The position numbers were made by a program, and so were the translations under genes. This document shows, piece by piece, positions 7,690 through 12,902 of a stretch of 12,902 bases of DNA. Position 1 is the stretch's first letter. The number at the start of each line of letters is the position of its first letter. Under the pieces are notes generated by a model that was not told the origin of the DNA, ran no database searches, and was given only the letters and a program-made list of their open reading frames with translations. Location: positions 1 through 12,902 of the forward strand of contig CALGHC010000938.1 in assembly GCA_937915965.1 (NCBI GenBank), given 5' to 3'. The DNA is from an uncultured Myxococcales bacterium. Lineage in GTDB: Bacteria > Myxococcota_A > UBA9042.

Positions 7690-7790
7690 GACTTGCCTCT
7701 CGTTCTGCAACCGGTCTCTGCCCTCACACGCTGCGGCGCGGGCATCGCGCGGCGCACGCCCAAGGCCCCGGCTCAGGGAGTTCACACAGA

Positions 7791-8777
7791 TCAAGGCAGA
7801 CAGGCTGCGGCCCTTTGCCCGTACCGCCGTTTGAAGTCGACGAAGACCATGCACGCACCCGGAACCTCGGTGTAGGAGCCGAACGCTCCCTCCTTCGCAA
7901 GCTCCTCGAGCCTCGCCTTGACCGGGTCGACGTGGGCCTTGTCCTTCATGTAGGCCATCTCCTCGCATCGGGCGTACTCGCCAATCACGTTGAGGAGGTA
8001 GACATCGCTGTAAGGCGCCAGCATCTCGCGCAGCTCAGGGTATTCGCGCAGGCGCTGCGCCGCGGCGACCAGCCGAGACTCATCGAAGACCCGGTCGACC
8101 CGGCAGACGTTCTCGCACTCGGCATAGGTCGAGCCGTGACGCCACTTCTCCGAATGACCATCCTTCGACGAGACCAGCCGATTGTACGGCCGACCGCGAA
8201 AATACGGCTCCGAGGCAGAGTGCGTCGACGTGAGCACGAACTCGGGCACGCCATGGGCCCACATACCACGGCGCTCGCGTTGGGCGGCGTGCTGAGCGGC
8301 GAGCAGCTCGGGGCTCGAGGGGTTGGGCGTGACCGTCATCGCGTGCGCGAGGCCCAGCCGTACCTGGCTCATCGTCAGGCCCGGGCAATCCCACAAGATG
8401 CGGCCGTAGCCGTCGCGGCTGAGATCAGATGTACAGCGCCAGACGCCGCGGCGGGCGTTGAGCGTGCCCATCTTCGCGTTGATGTACAGCTCGTGGGGCG
8501 TCCAGTCTCCCCAGAAATGCACACCCCCGTAGCTCTCCAACGTGTTGAAGCCGGCGAGCCGCGCCTTGGAGCCGGCGTACGGCCCACCGAGCACGGTAAA
8601 GCTGTCGCCGTCGTTGAAATACACCGGCGACGGCACGCCGTTGAGGAAGACTTTCGTCGCCGGCCTCGCCGACGCCTTCGCCGAAAACGTCAGCGTCCCC
8701 GCGAAGATCGCGACGATCGCGACAAACGCGACGATCGCGAGACTCCGCGGCGCGCTCTTGATCGATACAAATCGCAC
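7791..8777 (-). CDS. Exported staphylococcal-nuclease-fold (SNase-like) protein
   Basis: This is a 328-residue protein started at GTG 8777, which has AAGGA about eight bases upstream. Residues 12-32 form a signal helix with a plausible AxA site before Arg38 (SAKASA). Residues about 40-175 match the thermonuclease fold: DGDSFTV with Asp56, RLAGFNTLE, then RDGYGRILWDC and GLAHAM. By alignment with staphylococcal nuclease, Arg73, Glu81 and Arg126 correspond to catalytic Arg35, Glu43 and Arg87. The Ca2+ ligand Asp40 is replaced by Asn78 and Pro42 by Leu80. After the domain comes a helical, Cys-containing extension (about 195-328) that I do not recognise. There are seven cysteines in all. It may be a periplasmic or secreted nuclease, or a binding protein that has lost activity. 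A longer frame to 9308 exists but runs through intergenic repeats and the ExbD gene in another frame. Confidence 0.8.
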   Translation of the reverse strand: MRFVSIKSAPRSLAIVAFVAIVAIFAGTLTFSAKASARPATKVFLNGVPSPVYFNDGDSFTVLGGPYAGSKARLAGFNTLESYGGVHFWGDWTPHELYINAKMGTLNARRGVWRCTSDLSRDGYGRILWDCPGLTMSQVRLGLAHAMTVTPNPSSPELLAAQHAAQRERRGMWAHGVPEFVLTSTHSASEPYFRGRPYNRLVSSKDGHSEKWRHGSTYAECENVCRVDRVFDESRLVAAAQRLREYPELREMLAPYSDVYLLNVIGEYARCEEMAYMKDKAHVDPVKARLEELAKEGAFGSYTEVPGACMVFVDFKRRYGQRAAACLP

Positions 8778-8930
8778 GGTGCGCTTCCTTCTGGATGTTT
8801 CCAGCTCGGCGGACGGGCCGGTCGGGCTGACGCGACATGCTCGAAGCTGGCACCCGCCGCTGTCAATCCCTTCGGCCGTTCTCGACCGCCTTGGGGCGCG
8901 CCAACCGGCGCGGGACTCAGCAAGCGCGCA

Positions 8931-8963
8931 CGTTCGAGCATCGTTCGAGCATCGTTCGAGCAT
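8931..8963. repeat. Three perfect tandem 11-mers (cgttcgagcat)
   Basis: The 11-mer cgttcgagcat is repeated three times head to tail without mismatch. Nine of its bases recur in inverted orientation at 8837-8845 (atgctcgaa). One helical turn per unit would put all copies on one DNA face. This suggests a protein-binding array controlling the nuclease gene, though slippage-generated sequence is also possible. Confidence 0.8.
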
Positions 8964-8982
8964 CGGACGGGGGCAAAACGAT

Positions 8983-9018
8983 CGACGCCCGCCAGAGTCG
9001 TAACTCGGGCGGGCGTCG
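8983..9018 (-). terminator. Intrinsic terminator of the ExbB-ExbD-ExbD operon
   Basis: An 11-bp perfect outer stem (cgacgcccgcc at 8983-8993, ggcgggcgtcg at 9008-9018) encloses one mismatch and a further 4-bp stem (gagt/actc) with a 4-nt loop. On the minus strand TTTT follows four bases later. It lies 64 nt past the TAG of the second ExbD gene. This is the best terminator in the window and separates the channel operon from the exported-protein genes. Confidence 0.7.
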
Positions 9019-9082
9019 CAGGAGACTCTACCAGCGACCTCAAGCCCACCGGCGAGGGCGCCACTAGCCGAACGGCGAGCGC

Positions 9083-9661
9083 CTAGTCGTTCTCGTTCTC
9101 GCCTTCCTTGCCGACCATGATGGCAAAGTTGGGCTCTCGGTACTCGTTGCGTCCACAAGTCGCCATGACCATTTTGATCACTTCGAATGGCACGTTGCGG
9201 TCCGCCTGAATGATCACCTTGCGGTTGGTGCGGACCAGCGGATCCGTCGACGACTGCTGCAGCTTCCAAGCGCGCTTGAGCACGTCGGCGAGAGGCTTGA
9301 TGTCCCAACTGGGGAACTTCACCTCGTTGACGTCGCCAAGGCTCATCACCATGTTGTTCTCGAAGAGCATCACACCAGCCTGGGCGCCGACGCCCTTGGT
9401 CAGCGTGACCAGCGGCGCGCGCTCAAGCTCGGAGACCGACGAGGCCTTGGGCATGGCGACGTGGGGGTTGACCAGCAGCAGCTCGCCCGAGTTGGCAAAC
9501 TGCTGGATCAGGAAGACGACCAGGATCACGAACATGTCGATCATCGGGACGACGTTGAGCGTGGCGAAGATGCCGTGCCCGCTGCCGTGCGTGACGTGCT
9601 TCTTCACGCTCTTGAGGGCGATGCCGTGACCTGCGCGTGGGCCTGGATTGTGAATGGACAT
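9083..9661 (-). CDS. ExbD/TolR-family proton-channel subunit (second copy)
   Basis: This is a 192-residue ExbD/TolR protein, an inner-membrane subunit with one helix and a periplasmic domain. Residues 1-35 are cytoplasmic and His/Gly/Lys-rich. LNVVPMIDMFVILVVFLIQQ (35-54) is the membrane helix and carries the proton-relay aspartate at Asp42. The periplasmic part (about 62-185) contains KVIIQADRNVPFEVIKMVMA (148-167), matching the ExbD motif of an Asp-containing strand followed by a helix. The ATG at 9661 has GAGAGGA about seven bases upstream and was preferred to a TTG 33 bases further out. It is the last gene of the ExbB-ExbD-ExbD unit, 115 bases after the first ExbD gene. Only 9% identity-like resemblance to the first ExbD is visible outside the helix motif by eye, so they are distinct subunits rather than a fresh duplication. 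The driven partner is unknown. Confidence 0.9.
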   Translation of the reverse strand: MSIHNPGPRAGHGIALKSVKKHVTHGSGHGIFATLNVVPMIDMFVILVVFLIQQFANSGELLLVNPHVAMPKASSVSELERAPLVTLTKGVGAQAGVMLFENNMVMSLGDVNEVKFPSWDIKPLADVLKRAWKLQQSSTDPLVRTNRKVIIQADRNVPFEVIKMVMATCGRNEYREPNFAIMVGKEGENEND

Positions 9662-9776
9662 GAGTGGGTCCTCTCCGCTTCCGTTGCCGTACAATCAACC
9701 TGCGTCAACGGCACGTGCTTCTCGTCGCGCTCGGCCCGGTCGATCCGCGCCGAAGCTGCCCGATCCCGCTAGCCTG

Positions 9777-10385
9777 CTAGTCGAAGGAGACGAAGCCCTC
9801 GGCTCGCAGCAGGTTCAGGTCGCCCACGCTGGGACTCTGCAGGCAGACCTTGGGGTCGTCCGGATCGCAGGCGTGCAGCACGGTGTCGAGTGTGCCGATC
9901 AATGCGATATACTTCACCTTATCGGCCGCCGCGACCATGACCTTTGTCTTGCCGCCTTGTCCCGCCGTCTTCAACAACGTGATCAGGTATTCTTTCAGGC
10001 CGGCGCGGTCGTAGCCCGTGAAGGTCTCGACCTCGCCGCTGCAGTCATCAAGGCCACCGGAGCCACGACAAAGCTTAAAGTCCTTCTTCGCCGCGATGCG
10101 CTTGGGCTGGCCAAGCTCTGGCTTCTCTTCCATGTTCCAAAGATTCACCAGAAAGGCCGTGTTGGTGACCGCGATGTTGATCTTCGGATCTTTCTTCTTG
10201 TCCTGGTCCTTCGGCGGCGTCTTGCTCGCCTTCGGCAGGGCCTGATCTACGTTGATGCGCGACAGCTGCGTCCAGGCCGCAGAGACGAGCAAGAAACAGA
10301 TCAGGCAGACCAGAAGATCGATGAAGGGCACGACGTTCAACGAAGCGTCTGCTACGCCGCCCTTGCCACTTGCTCCACCACCCAT
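9777..10385 (-). CDS. ExbD/TolR-family proton-channel subunit (first copy)
   Basis: This 202-residue ExbD/TolR protein has a short cytoplasmic tail and the helix LNVVPFIDLLVCLICFLLVS (16-35) with the conserved aspartate at Asp23. A Lys/Pro/Asp-rich linker (about 50-68) leads to the periplasmic domain. Within it are two cysteine pairs, Cys106/Cys115 in an inserted Gly-rich loop and Cys173/Cys181, unusual for ExbD and suggestive of disulfides. KVMVAAADKVKYIALIGTLD (148-167) corresponds to the family's C-terminal strand-helix motif, although the usual Asp-x-x-Val pattern is altered. The ATG at 10385 has a GGGGG stretch upstream that is only a fair ribosome site. It lies 134 bases after the ExbB gene. 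Two ExbDs with one ExbB is the arrangement of the AglRQS motor; homology to AglQ/AglS is not shown here. Confidence 0.88.
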   Translation of the reverse strand: MGGGASGKGGVADASLNVVPFIDLLVCLICFLLVSAAWTQLSRINVDQALPKASKTPPKDQDKKKDPKINIAVTNTAFLVNLWNMEEKPELGQPKRIAAKKDFKLCRGSGGLDDCSGEVETFTGYDRAGLKEYLITLLKTAGQGGKTKVMVAAADKVKYIALIGTLDTVLHACDPDDPKVCLQSPSVGDLNLLRAEGFVSFD

Positions 10386-10519
10386 GACGTACCCCCGAAG
10401 CCGGTAACCGAGTCAATCGTGCGCAGCGCCCGGCAGGGCACTGCACACACTGCAAAGCGGGTCGGGGGGCAGCGCCCGACGGACCGAGCGGCTACGCCCC
10501 CACCCCGAACCGCAGTGAA
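10386..10519 (-). other. ExbB to ExbD spacer with GC hairpin
   Basis: This 134-bp gap inside the presumed operon holds a 6-bp inverted repeat (gtcggg at 10461-10466, cccgac at 10475-10480) and no T-run. It may attenuate or process the transcript, so that ExbB is made in excess over ExbD, as a 5:2 stoichiometry would require. That is inference only. Confidence 0.3.
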
Positions 10520-11182
10520 TCAGGCCGCGTCTTCCTTGATGTCGCCCATCTTGTTGCGATTGGCGACGATCAAGTTGAGCACGCGCACCGTTCCCTCGTT
10601 GATGTCCGACTCGATCTCGATGGCCTTGGAGGACAACACCGCGAACGCGAGAACGCCAATGATACCGGTGCCCAGACCGAAAGCGGTGCAGTTCATCGCC
10701 TCGGAGATACCGGCCGAGAGCATCGTAGAACGCTGCGCAGGGTCGACATCGGGCCGGGAGATCGCGCCAAACGTCGCGATCAGACCGGTGATGGTGCCGA
10801 GCAGACCAGCCAGGGTGGCGGTGTTGCCGAGCAGGTTGAGGTAGTCAACACGCTTCTTGATCTGCGGCAGCTCGCGAAGATAGGCCTCGTCCATGGCGGC
10901 CTGAACCTCTTCGTCGCTCCGCTTCACTTTCAGGACGCCCGAGTGGACGATCCGTGCCAACGGGTACTGGTAGGTCGAGCAGACCTTCAGCACGCGATTG
11001 AGATCGCCCTTGAGGATCGGAACCTGCAGAAGTTTGATGAACTCCTCCTTCTTCACGCTCGAACGGATGTAGAGCACATAGATGCGCTCGAACATGATCG
11101 CGAGGATGAAGATCAGGTGCCCGAGGATAGGCCACATGCCCCAGCCGCCCTTCTCGAAGAACTCAGCAATGGTATGAAACAT
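10520..11182 (-). CDS. MotA/TolQ/ExbB-family proton channel protein
   Basis: This is a 220-residue inner-membrane protein of the size and three-helix topology of ExbB/TolQ. Helix one is at about 14-38 (MWPILGHLIFILAIMFERIY). A cytoplasmic loop (about 40-112) follows. Helix two (about 115-141) carries the signature LAGLLGTITGLIATFGAI. Helix three (about 162-188) carries AMNCTAFGLGTGIIGVLAFA. The polar Thr residues in helices two and three match those lining the proton path in ExbB/TolQ. The usual Ile-Pro-Ala of helix three is replaced by Ile-Ile-Gly. The ATG at 11182 has GGGAG roughly nine to ten bases upstream. It is the first gene of the operon, followed by two ExbD genes. ExbB pentamers with two ExbD chains convert proton flow into force. 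Whether this drives TonB-like uptake, Tol-like constriction or an Agl-like motor cannot be read from the sequence. Confidence 0.92.
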   Translation of the reverse strand: MFHTIAEFFEKGGWGMWPILGHLIFILAIMFERIYVLYIRSSVKKEEFIKLLQVPILKGDLNRVLKVCSTYQYPLARIVHSGVLKVKRSDEEVQAAMDEAYLRELPQIKKRVDYLNLLGNTATLAGLLGTITGLIATFGAISRPDVDPAQRSTMLSAGISEAMNCTAFGLGTGIIGVLAFAVLSSKAIEIESDINEGTVRVLNLIVANRNKMGDIKEDAA

Positions 11183-11376
11183 CGGTCCGTTTCTCCCTGG
11201 CTACGTGTCAGCATCGACACGAATGAGGTGCGCCGTCCGGCAGCAGTTCCGGCGTCGCGCCGCGGTGTGCTCGCGGAGGCAAGCCTGGCGAGTCTACCCC
11301 GCCTCCAACTCCCGTTCCCATGCACACACCACCGCTGTCAACAACAACTGGCGATGCATGGAGACGAGCAGGGCGC

Positions 11377-11406
11377 TATTTAGCACCCGACTTTGATGCC
11401 GGTCAA
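11377..11406 (-). promoter_or_regulatory. Candidate sigma-70 promoter of the ExbB operon
   Basis: On the minus strand, TTGACC (complement of 11401-11406; five of six consensus bases) is followed after 18 bases by TAAATA (complement of 11377-11382), preceded by an extended -10 TGC. It is a rare AT-rich spot in GC-rich DNA and points toward the ExbB start about 190 bases away. The -10 box is only a partial match. Confidence 0.45.
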
Positions 11407-11445
11407 GTGGCCGACCGCGACGAACACGGCAACCTGAACTTGACC
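11401..11445. promoter_or_regulatory. 8-bp inverted repeat over the -35 box
   Basis: The arms ggtcaagt (11401-11408) and acttgacc (11438-11445) are perfect inverted copies, with 29 bases between them. The left arm contains the -35 hexamer of the candidate ExbB promoter, so a dimeric regulator bound here could block or recruit polymerase. The arms could also simply be two opposed -35 boxes. Confidence 0.4.
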
Positions 11446-11491
11446 CCCTGCCGACCCGCCTCCTTGAAGAGGGCGACGACCCGGCAGGGGG
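11444..11491 (-). terminator. Long-stem inverted repeat after the thiolase gene
   Basis: A perfect 10-bp stem (ccccctgccg at 11444-11453, cggcaggggg at 11482-11491) encloses a 28-nt loop that itself can fold (cgcc 11457-11460 with ggcg 11472-11475). It starts 27 bases past the thiolase stop, where a terminator is expected. No T-run follows on either strand, so its termination strength is doubtful. Confidence 0.45.
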
Positions 11492-11518
11492 GAAGTTCGC
11501 CACGTTGTGGCCCATTGG

Positions 11519-12712
11519 TCAAGGCCGCTCGAAGGCGGTAGCGACTCCTTGGCCGACGCCAACACATAGGGCGGCGATTCCACGGCGAAGATTGAGGCGA
11601 CGAAGACTCCAAAGCAGCGTCGCTGCGATGCGTGCGCCGCTCGCGCCGAGGGGATGGCCGAGCGCTATGGCGCCGCCGCTGACGTTGACTTGAGTGGGAT
11701 CGATGGACCAGTGAGACAAGACGGCCAGGGTTTGCGCGGCGAATGCCTCATTGAGTTCAACTAGATCGACGTCTTGCCAGGTCCAACCGAGGCGACTGAG
11801 CAGGCGCTCGACCGCTGGGACCGGGCCAATGCCCATCACGCGCGGGTCGACGCCAGCCTGCGCGACGCCGCAAATTCGCCCCAGCGGCTCGCGGCCGCTG
11901 CGCAAAAGGGCGGCCTCACTCATGAGCAGCAGCGCGGCTGCGCCGTCGTTGAGGGTCGAGCTGTTGCCGGCGGTGACGGTGCCTCCCGGGCGAAATGCAG
12001 GTCGCAGGCGAGCGAGTCCTTCGGGACTGCTGTCGGCTCGCGGCCCCTCGTCCTGCTCGACGTTTTTCGTTTCCTTTCGTTTCTTCACGGTCACAGGGAT
12101 CAGCTCCGGGCCAAAGTCCCCGGCCGCCTGTGCGGCGAGGGCGAGGCGATGCGAGCGCAGCGCCCACGCGTCCTGCGCCGGACGGTCGAGTGCGTAGCGC
12201 TCGGCGAGGTTCTCTGCCGTTTCCCCCATGTTCTCGAGCGGGAAGCGCGCTGCGAGGCGTTCATTTGGATAGCGCCAGCCGAGCGCTGTGTCGTACATGG
12301 TGTTGGCGCCGGCGGGCAGGCGATCGGGTTTGGGCACGGACCACGGCGCGCGCGACATGCTCTCGACTCCGCCAGCGATGATGCAATCTGCTTCGCCAAG
12401 AGCGATGCGTCGCCAACCGTCGTTGACGGCGTCAAGTCCCGAGGCGCAGAGACGATTGAGCGTCATGGCAGGGACGCGATCCGGCAGTCCGGCGAGCAGG
12501 GTCGCCATTCGCGCGATATTTCGGTTGTCTTCGCCGGCCTGATTGGCGCAGCCGAGCAGGACCTCGTCCACGACCTCGGGGTCAAGGCTGCTTCGCTCGA
12601 TCAGAGAGGAGATCGCGGTGGCAGCGAGGTCGTCGGGACGCACCGCGGCGAGGGCGCCGCCATAGCGACCGATGGGAGTTCGAAGGGCATCGACGACATA
12701 GACCTGGTGCAT
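11519..12712 (-). CDS. Thiolase (3-oxoadipyl-CoA / acetyl-CoA C-acyltransferase type)
   Basis: This 397-residue protein is full length for type I/II thiolases, which cleave 3-oxoacyl-CoA with CoA or condense two acyl-CoAs in the cytoplasm. It opens with VYVVDALRTPIGRYGG. The nucleophile is Cys89 in LNRLCASG, followed by AGGVESMSRAP (113-123), NEAFAAQ (321-327), His353 in GGAIALGHPLGASGARI, and Cys383 in CVGVGQG. The catalytic triad is therefore intact. The segment MYDTALGWRYPNERL followed by NMGETAENLAERY resembles PcaF/PaaJ 3-oxoadipyl-CoA thiolases, but no aromatic-degradation genes are nearby, so the substrate stays open. The ATG at 12712 has AGGGAG about six bases upstream. It appears to be a monocistronic unit, unrelated in function to the envelope genes downstream. 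Confidence 0.93.
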   Translation of the reverse strand: MHQVYVVDALRTPIGRYGGALAAVRPDDLAATAISSLIERSSLDPEVVDEVLLGCANQAGEDNRNIARMATLLAGLPDRVPAMTLNRLCASGLDAVNDGWRRIALGEADCIIAGGVESMSRAPWSVPKPDRLPAGANTMYDTALGWRYPNERLAARFPLENMGETAENLAERYALDRPAQDAWALRSHRLALAAQAAGDFGPELIPVTVKKRKETKNVEQDEGPRADSSPEGLARLRPAFRPGGTVTAGNSSTLNDGAAALLLMSEAALLRSGREPLGRICGVAQAGVDPRVMGIGPVPAVERLLSRLGWTWQDVDLVELNEAFAAQTLAVLSHWSIDPTQVNVSGGAIALGHPLGASGARIAATLLWSLRRLNLRRGIAALCVGVGQGVATAFERP

Positions 12713-12820
12713 GTGTGGCTCCCTGGCTGCAGTTGACGGTCGCAGCCCAGTGATTGCGCGCCCTGGCCGGCCGAAAGGCGCGGCGGCATCGTGCTGCGCA
12801 CGCCGGTCGTGCGCAAGTCG

Positions 12821-12852
12821 AGTACCCTCGCCACAACGCAGGCGAGTGTACT
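12821..12852. promoter_or_regulatory. Imperfect palindrome at the divergent junction
   Basis: agtac-c-ctcgcc (12821-12832) is mirrored by ggcgag-t-gtact (12841-12852), eleven paired bases with one mismatch around an 8-nt centre. It lies 109 bp upstream of the thiolase start and just before a possible plus-strand start at 12867, so it could be an operator shared by both. No factor can be named. Confidence 0.4.
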
Positions 12853-12866
12853 ACGTCGCAAGCCCG

Positions 12867-12902
12867 ATGAGACGCCCAGCCCTCGTGGTTGCACCCACGA
12901 TG
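12867..12902 (+). CDS. Possible 5' end of a divergent gene
   Basis: An ATG at 12867 opens a frame that stays open through the twelve codons to the window end (MRRPALVVAPTM). An in-frame GTG lies at 12846. No clear ribosome-binding site precedes either. The divergent placement relative to the thiolase is the main support; the product cannot be identified. Confidence 0.22.
   Translation, partial: MRRPALVVAPTM

Larger units (their letters stand above)
8778..9082. other. Intergenic region between the second ExbD gene and the nuclease gene
   Basis: No convincing coding frame is seen in these 305 bases. They hold the hairpin terminator (8983-9018), three tandem 11-mers (8931-8963) with an inverted partial copy (8837-8845), and a second small GC hairpin, cgcgcc-aacc-ggcgcg, at 8897-8912. 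The nuclease gene promoter should lie here, but no clear -35/-10 pair could be fixed. Confidence 0.6.
11183..11518. other. Intergenic region between the thiolase and ExbB genes
   Basis: No credible gene is seen in these 336 bases; the short frames are Arg-rich and unlike proteins. It contains a candidate promoter for the ExbB operon (11377-11406), an 8-bp inverted repeat overlapping its -35 box, and a 10-bp stem (11444-11491) downstream of the thiolase stop. The sequence 11183-11376 would be a long leader for the ExbB transcript. Confidence 0.6.

Noticed and set aside
7736..7750. gcgcg/cgcgc hairpin between the nuclease and lipoprotein genes
   Set aside because: It has only five base pairs, all G-C in a very GC-rich stretch, and no T-run; it is likely chance.
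7690..7968. Extension of the ten-repeat lipoprotein frame to 7968
   Set aside because: It overlaps the nuclease gene and would precede the lipoprotein signal peptide. The ATG at 7689 has a good ribosome site.
7815..9086. 423-codon open frame on the plus strand, opposite the nuclease gene
   Set aside because: It is antisense to a gene with a recognisable SNase domain and also runs through tandem repeats and a terminator. Its product is Arg/Ala-rich with no domain; long antisense frames are expected at this GC content.
8778..9308. Extension of the nuclease frame to 9308
   Set aside because: It covers the hairpin terminator, the 11-mers and the ExbD gene in a different frame. The GTG at 8777 has a ribosome site and is followed directly by a signal peptide.
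9662..9694. Upstream TTG start for the second ExbD gene
   Set aside because: It is a weaker start codon; the ATG at 9661 has GAGAGGA at proper spacing and gives a normal ExbD N-terminus.

Overview
The window is GC-rich DNA with tightly packed, mostly minus-strand genes and no mobile-element, rRNA, tRNA or CRISPR signature. The protein content points to a Gram-negative deltaproteobacterium, most likely Myxococcota. The pointers are lipoproteins with lipobox cysteines, an outer-membrane beta-barrel, an ExbB/TolQ gene with two ExbD/TolR genes, a LEA type 2 lipoprotein, and Asp/Cys-rich DNDGDG repeat proteins. This assignment is inference from gene content; no marker gene is present.

Layout, left to right. 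(1) The 3' end of a plus-strand YfhO-like membrane protein (to 476) overlaps tail to tail with a complete minus-strand comEC (384-2993), the DNA-uptake channel. (2) Four minus-strand exported proteins follow. They are a LEA type 2 lipoprotein (3171-4007), a TPR + DNDGDG + beta-barrel outer-membrane protein (4174-6066), a lipoprotein with ten Asp/Cys repeats (6187-7689), and an exported staphylococcal-nuclease-fold protein (7791-8777). (3) An ExbB-ExbD-ExbD proton-channel operon (11182 down to 9083) ends at a hairpin with a short T-tract (8983-9018). (4) A thiolase resembling 3-oxoadipyl-CoA/acetyl-CoA acyltransferases (11519-12712) is followed at the right edge by a possible divergent gene start.

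How the genes may work together: ExbB/ExbD-type complexes use the proton gradient to drive periplasmic or outer-membrane partners. The operon has two different ExbD subunits, as in the AglR/AglQ/AglS gliding motor of Myxococcus. It lies immediately upstream, on the same strand, of four exported envelope proteins. Two of these share the same predicted Ca2+-binding, disulfide-bearing repeat, ten copies in the lipoprotein and three in the barrel protein. All of the exported proteins, and one ExbD, carry extra cysteines. The most interesting hypothesis here is a proton-driven, disulfide- and calcium-stabilised envelope machine spanning both membranes. Gene order and shared repeats suggest it but do not prove it, and the terminator between the channel operon and the exported genes argues for separate transcription units.

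Intergenic DNA carries several structures: a likely promoter overlapping an inverted repeat upstream of the ExbB gene, a 10-bp stem downstream of the thiolase, three perfect tandem 11-mers upstream of the nuclease gene, and an imperfect palindrome at the right-edge divergent junction.
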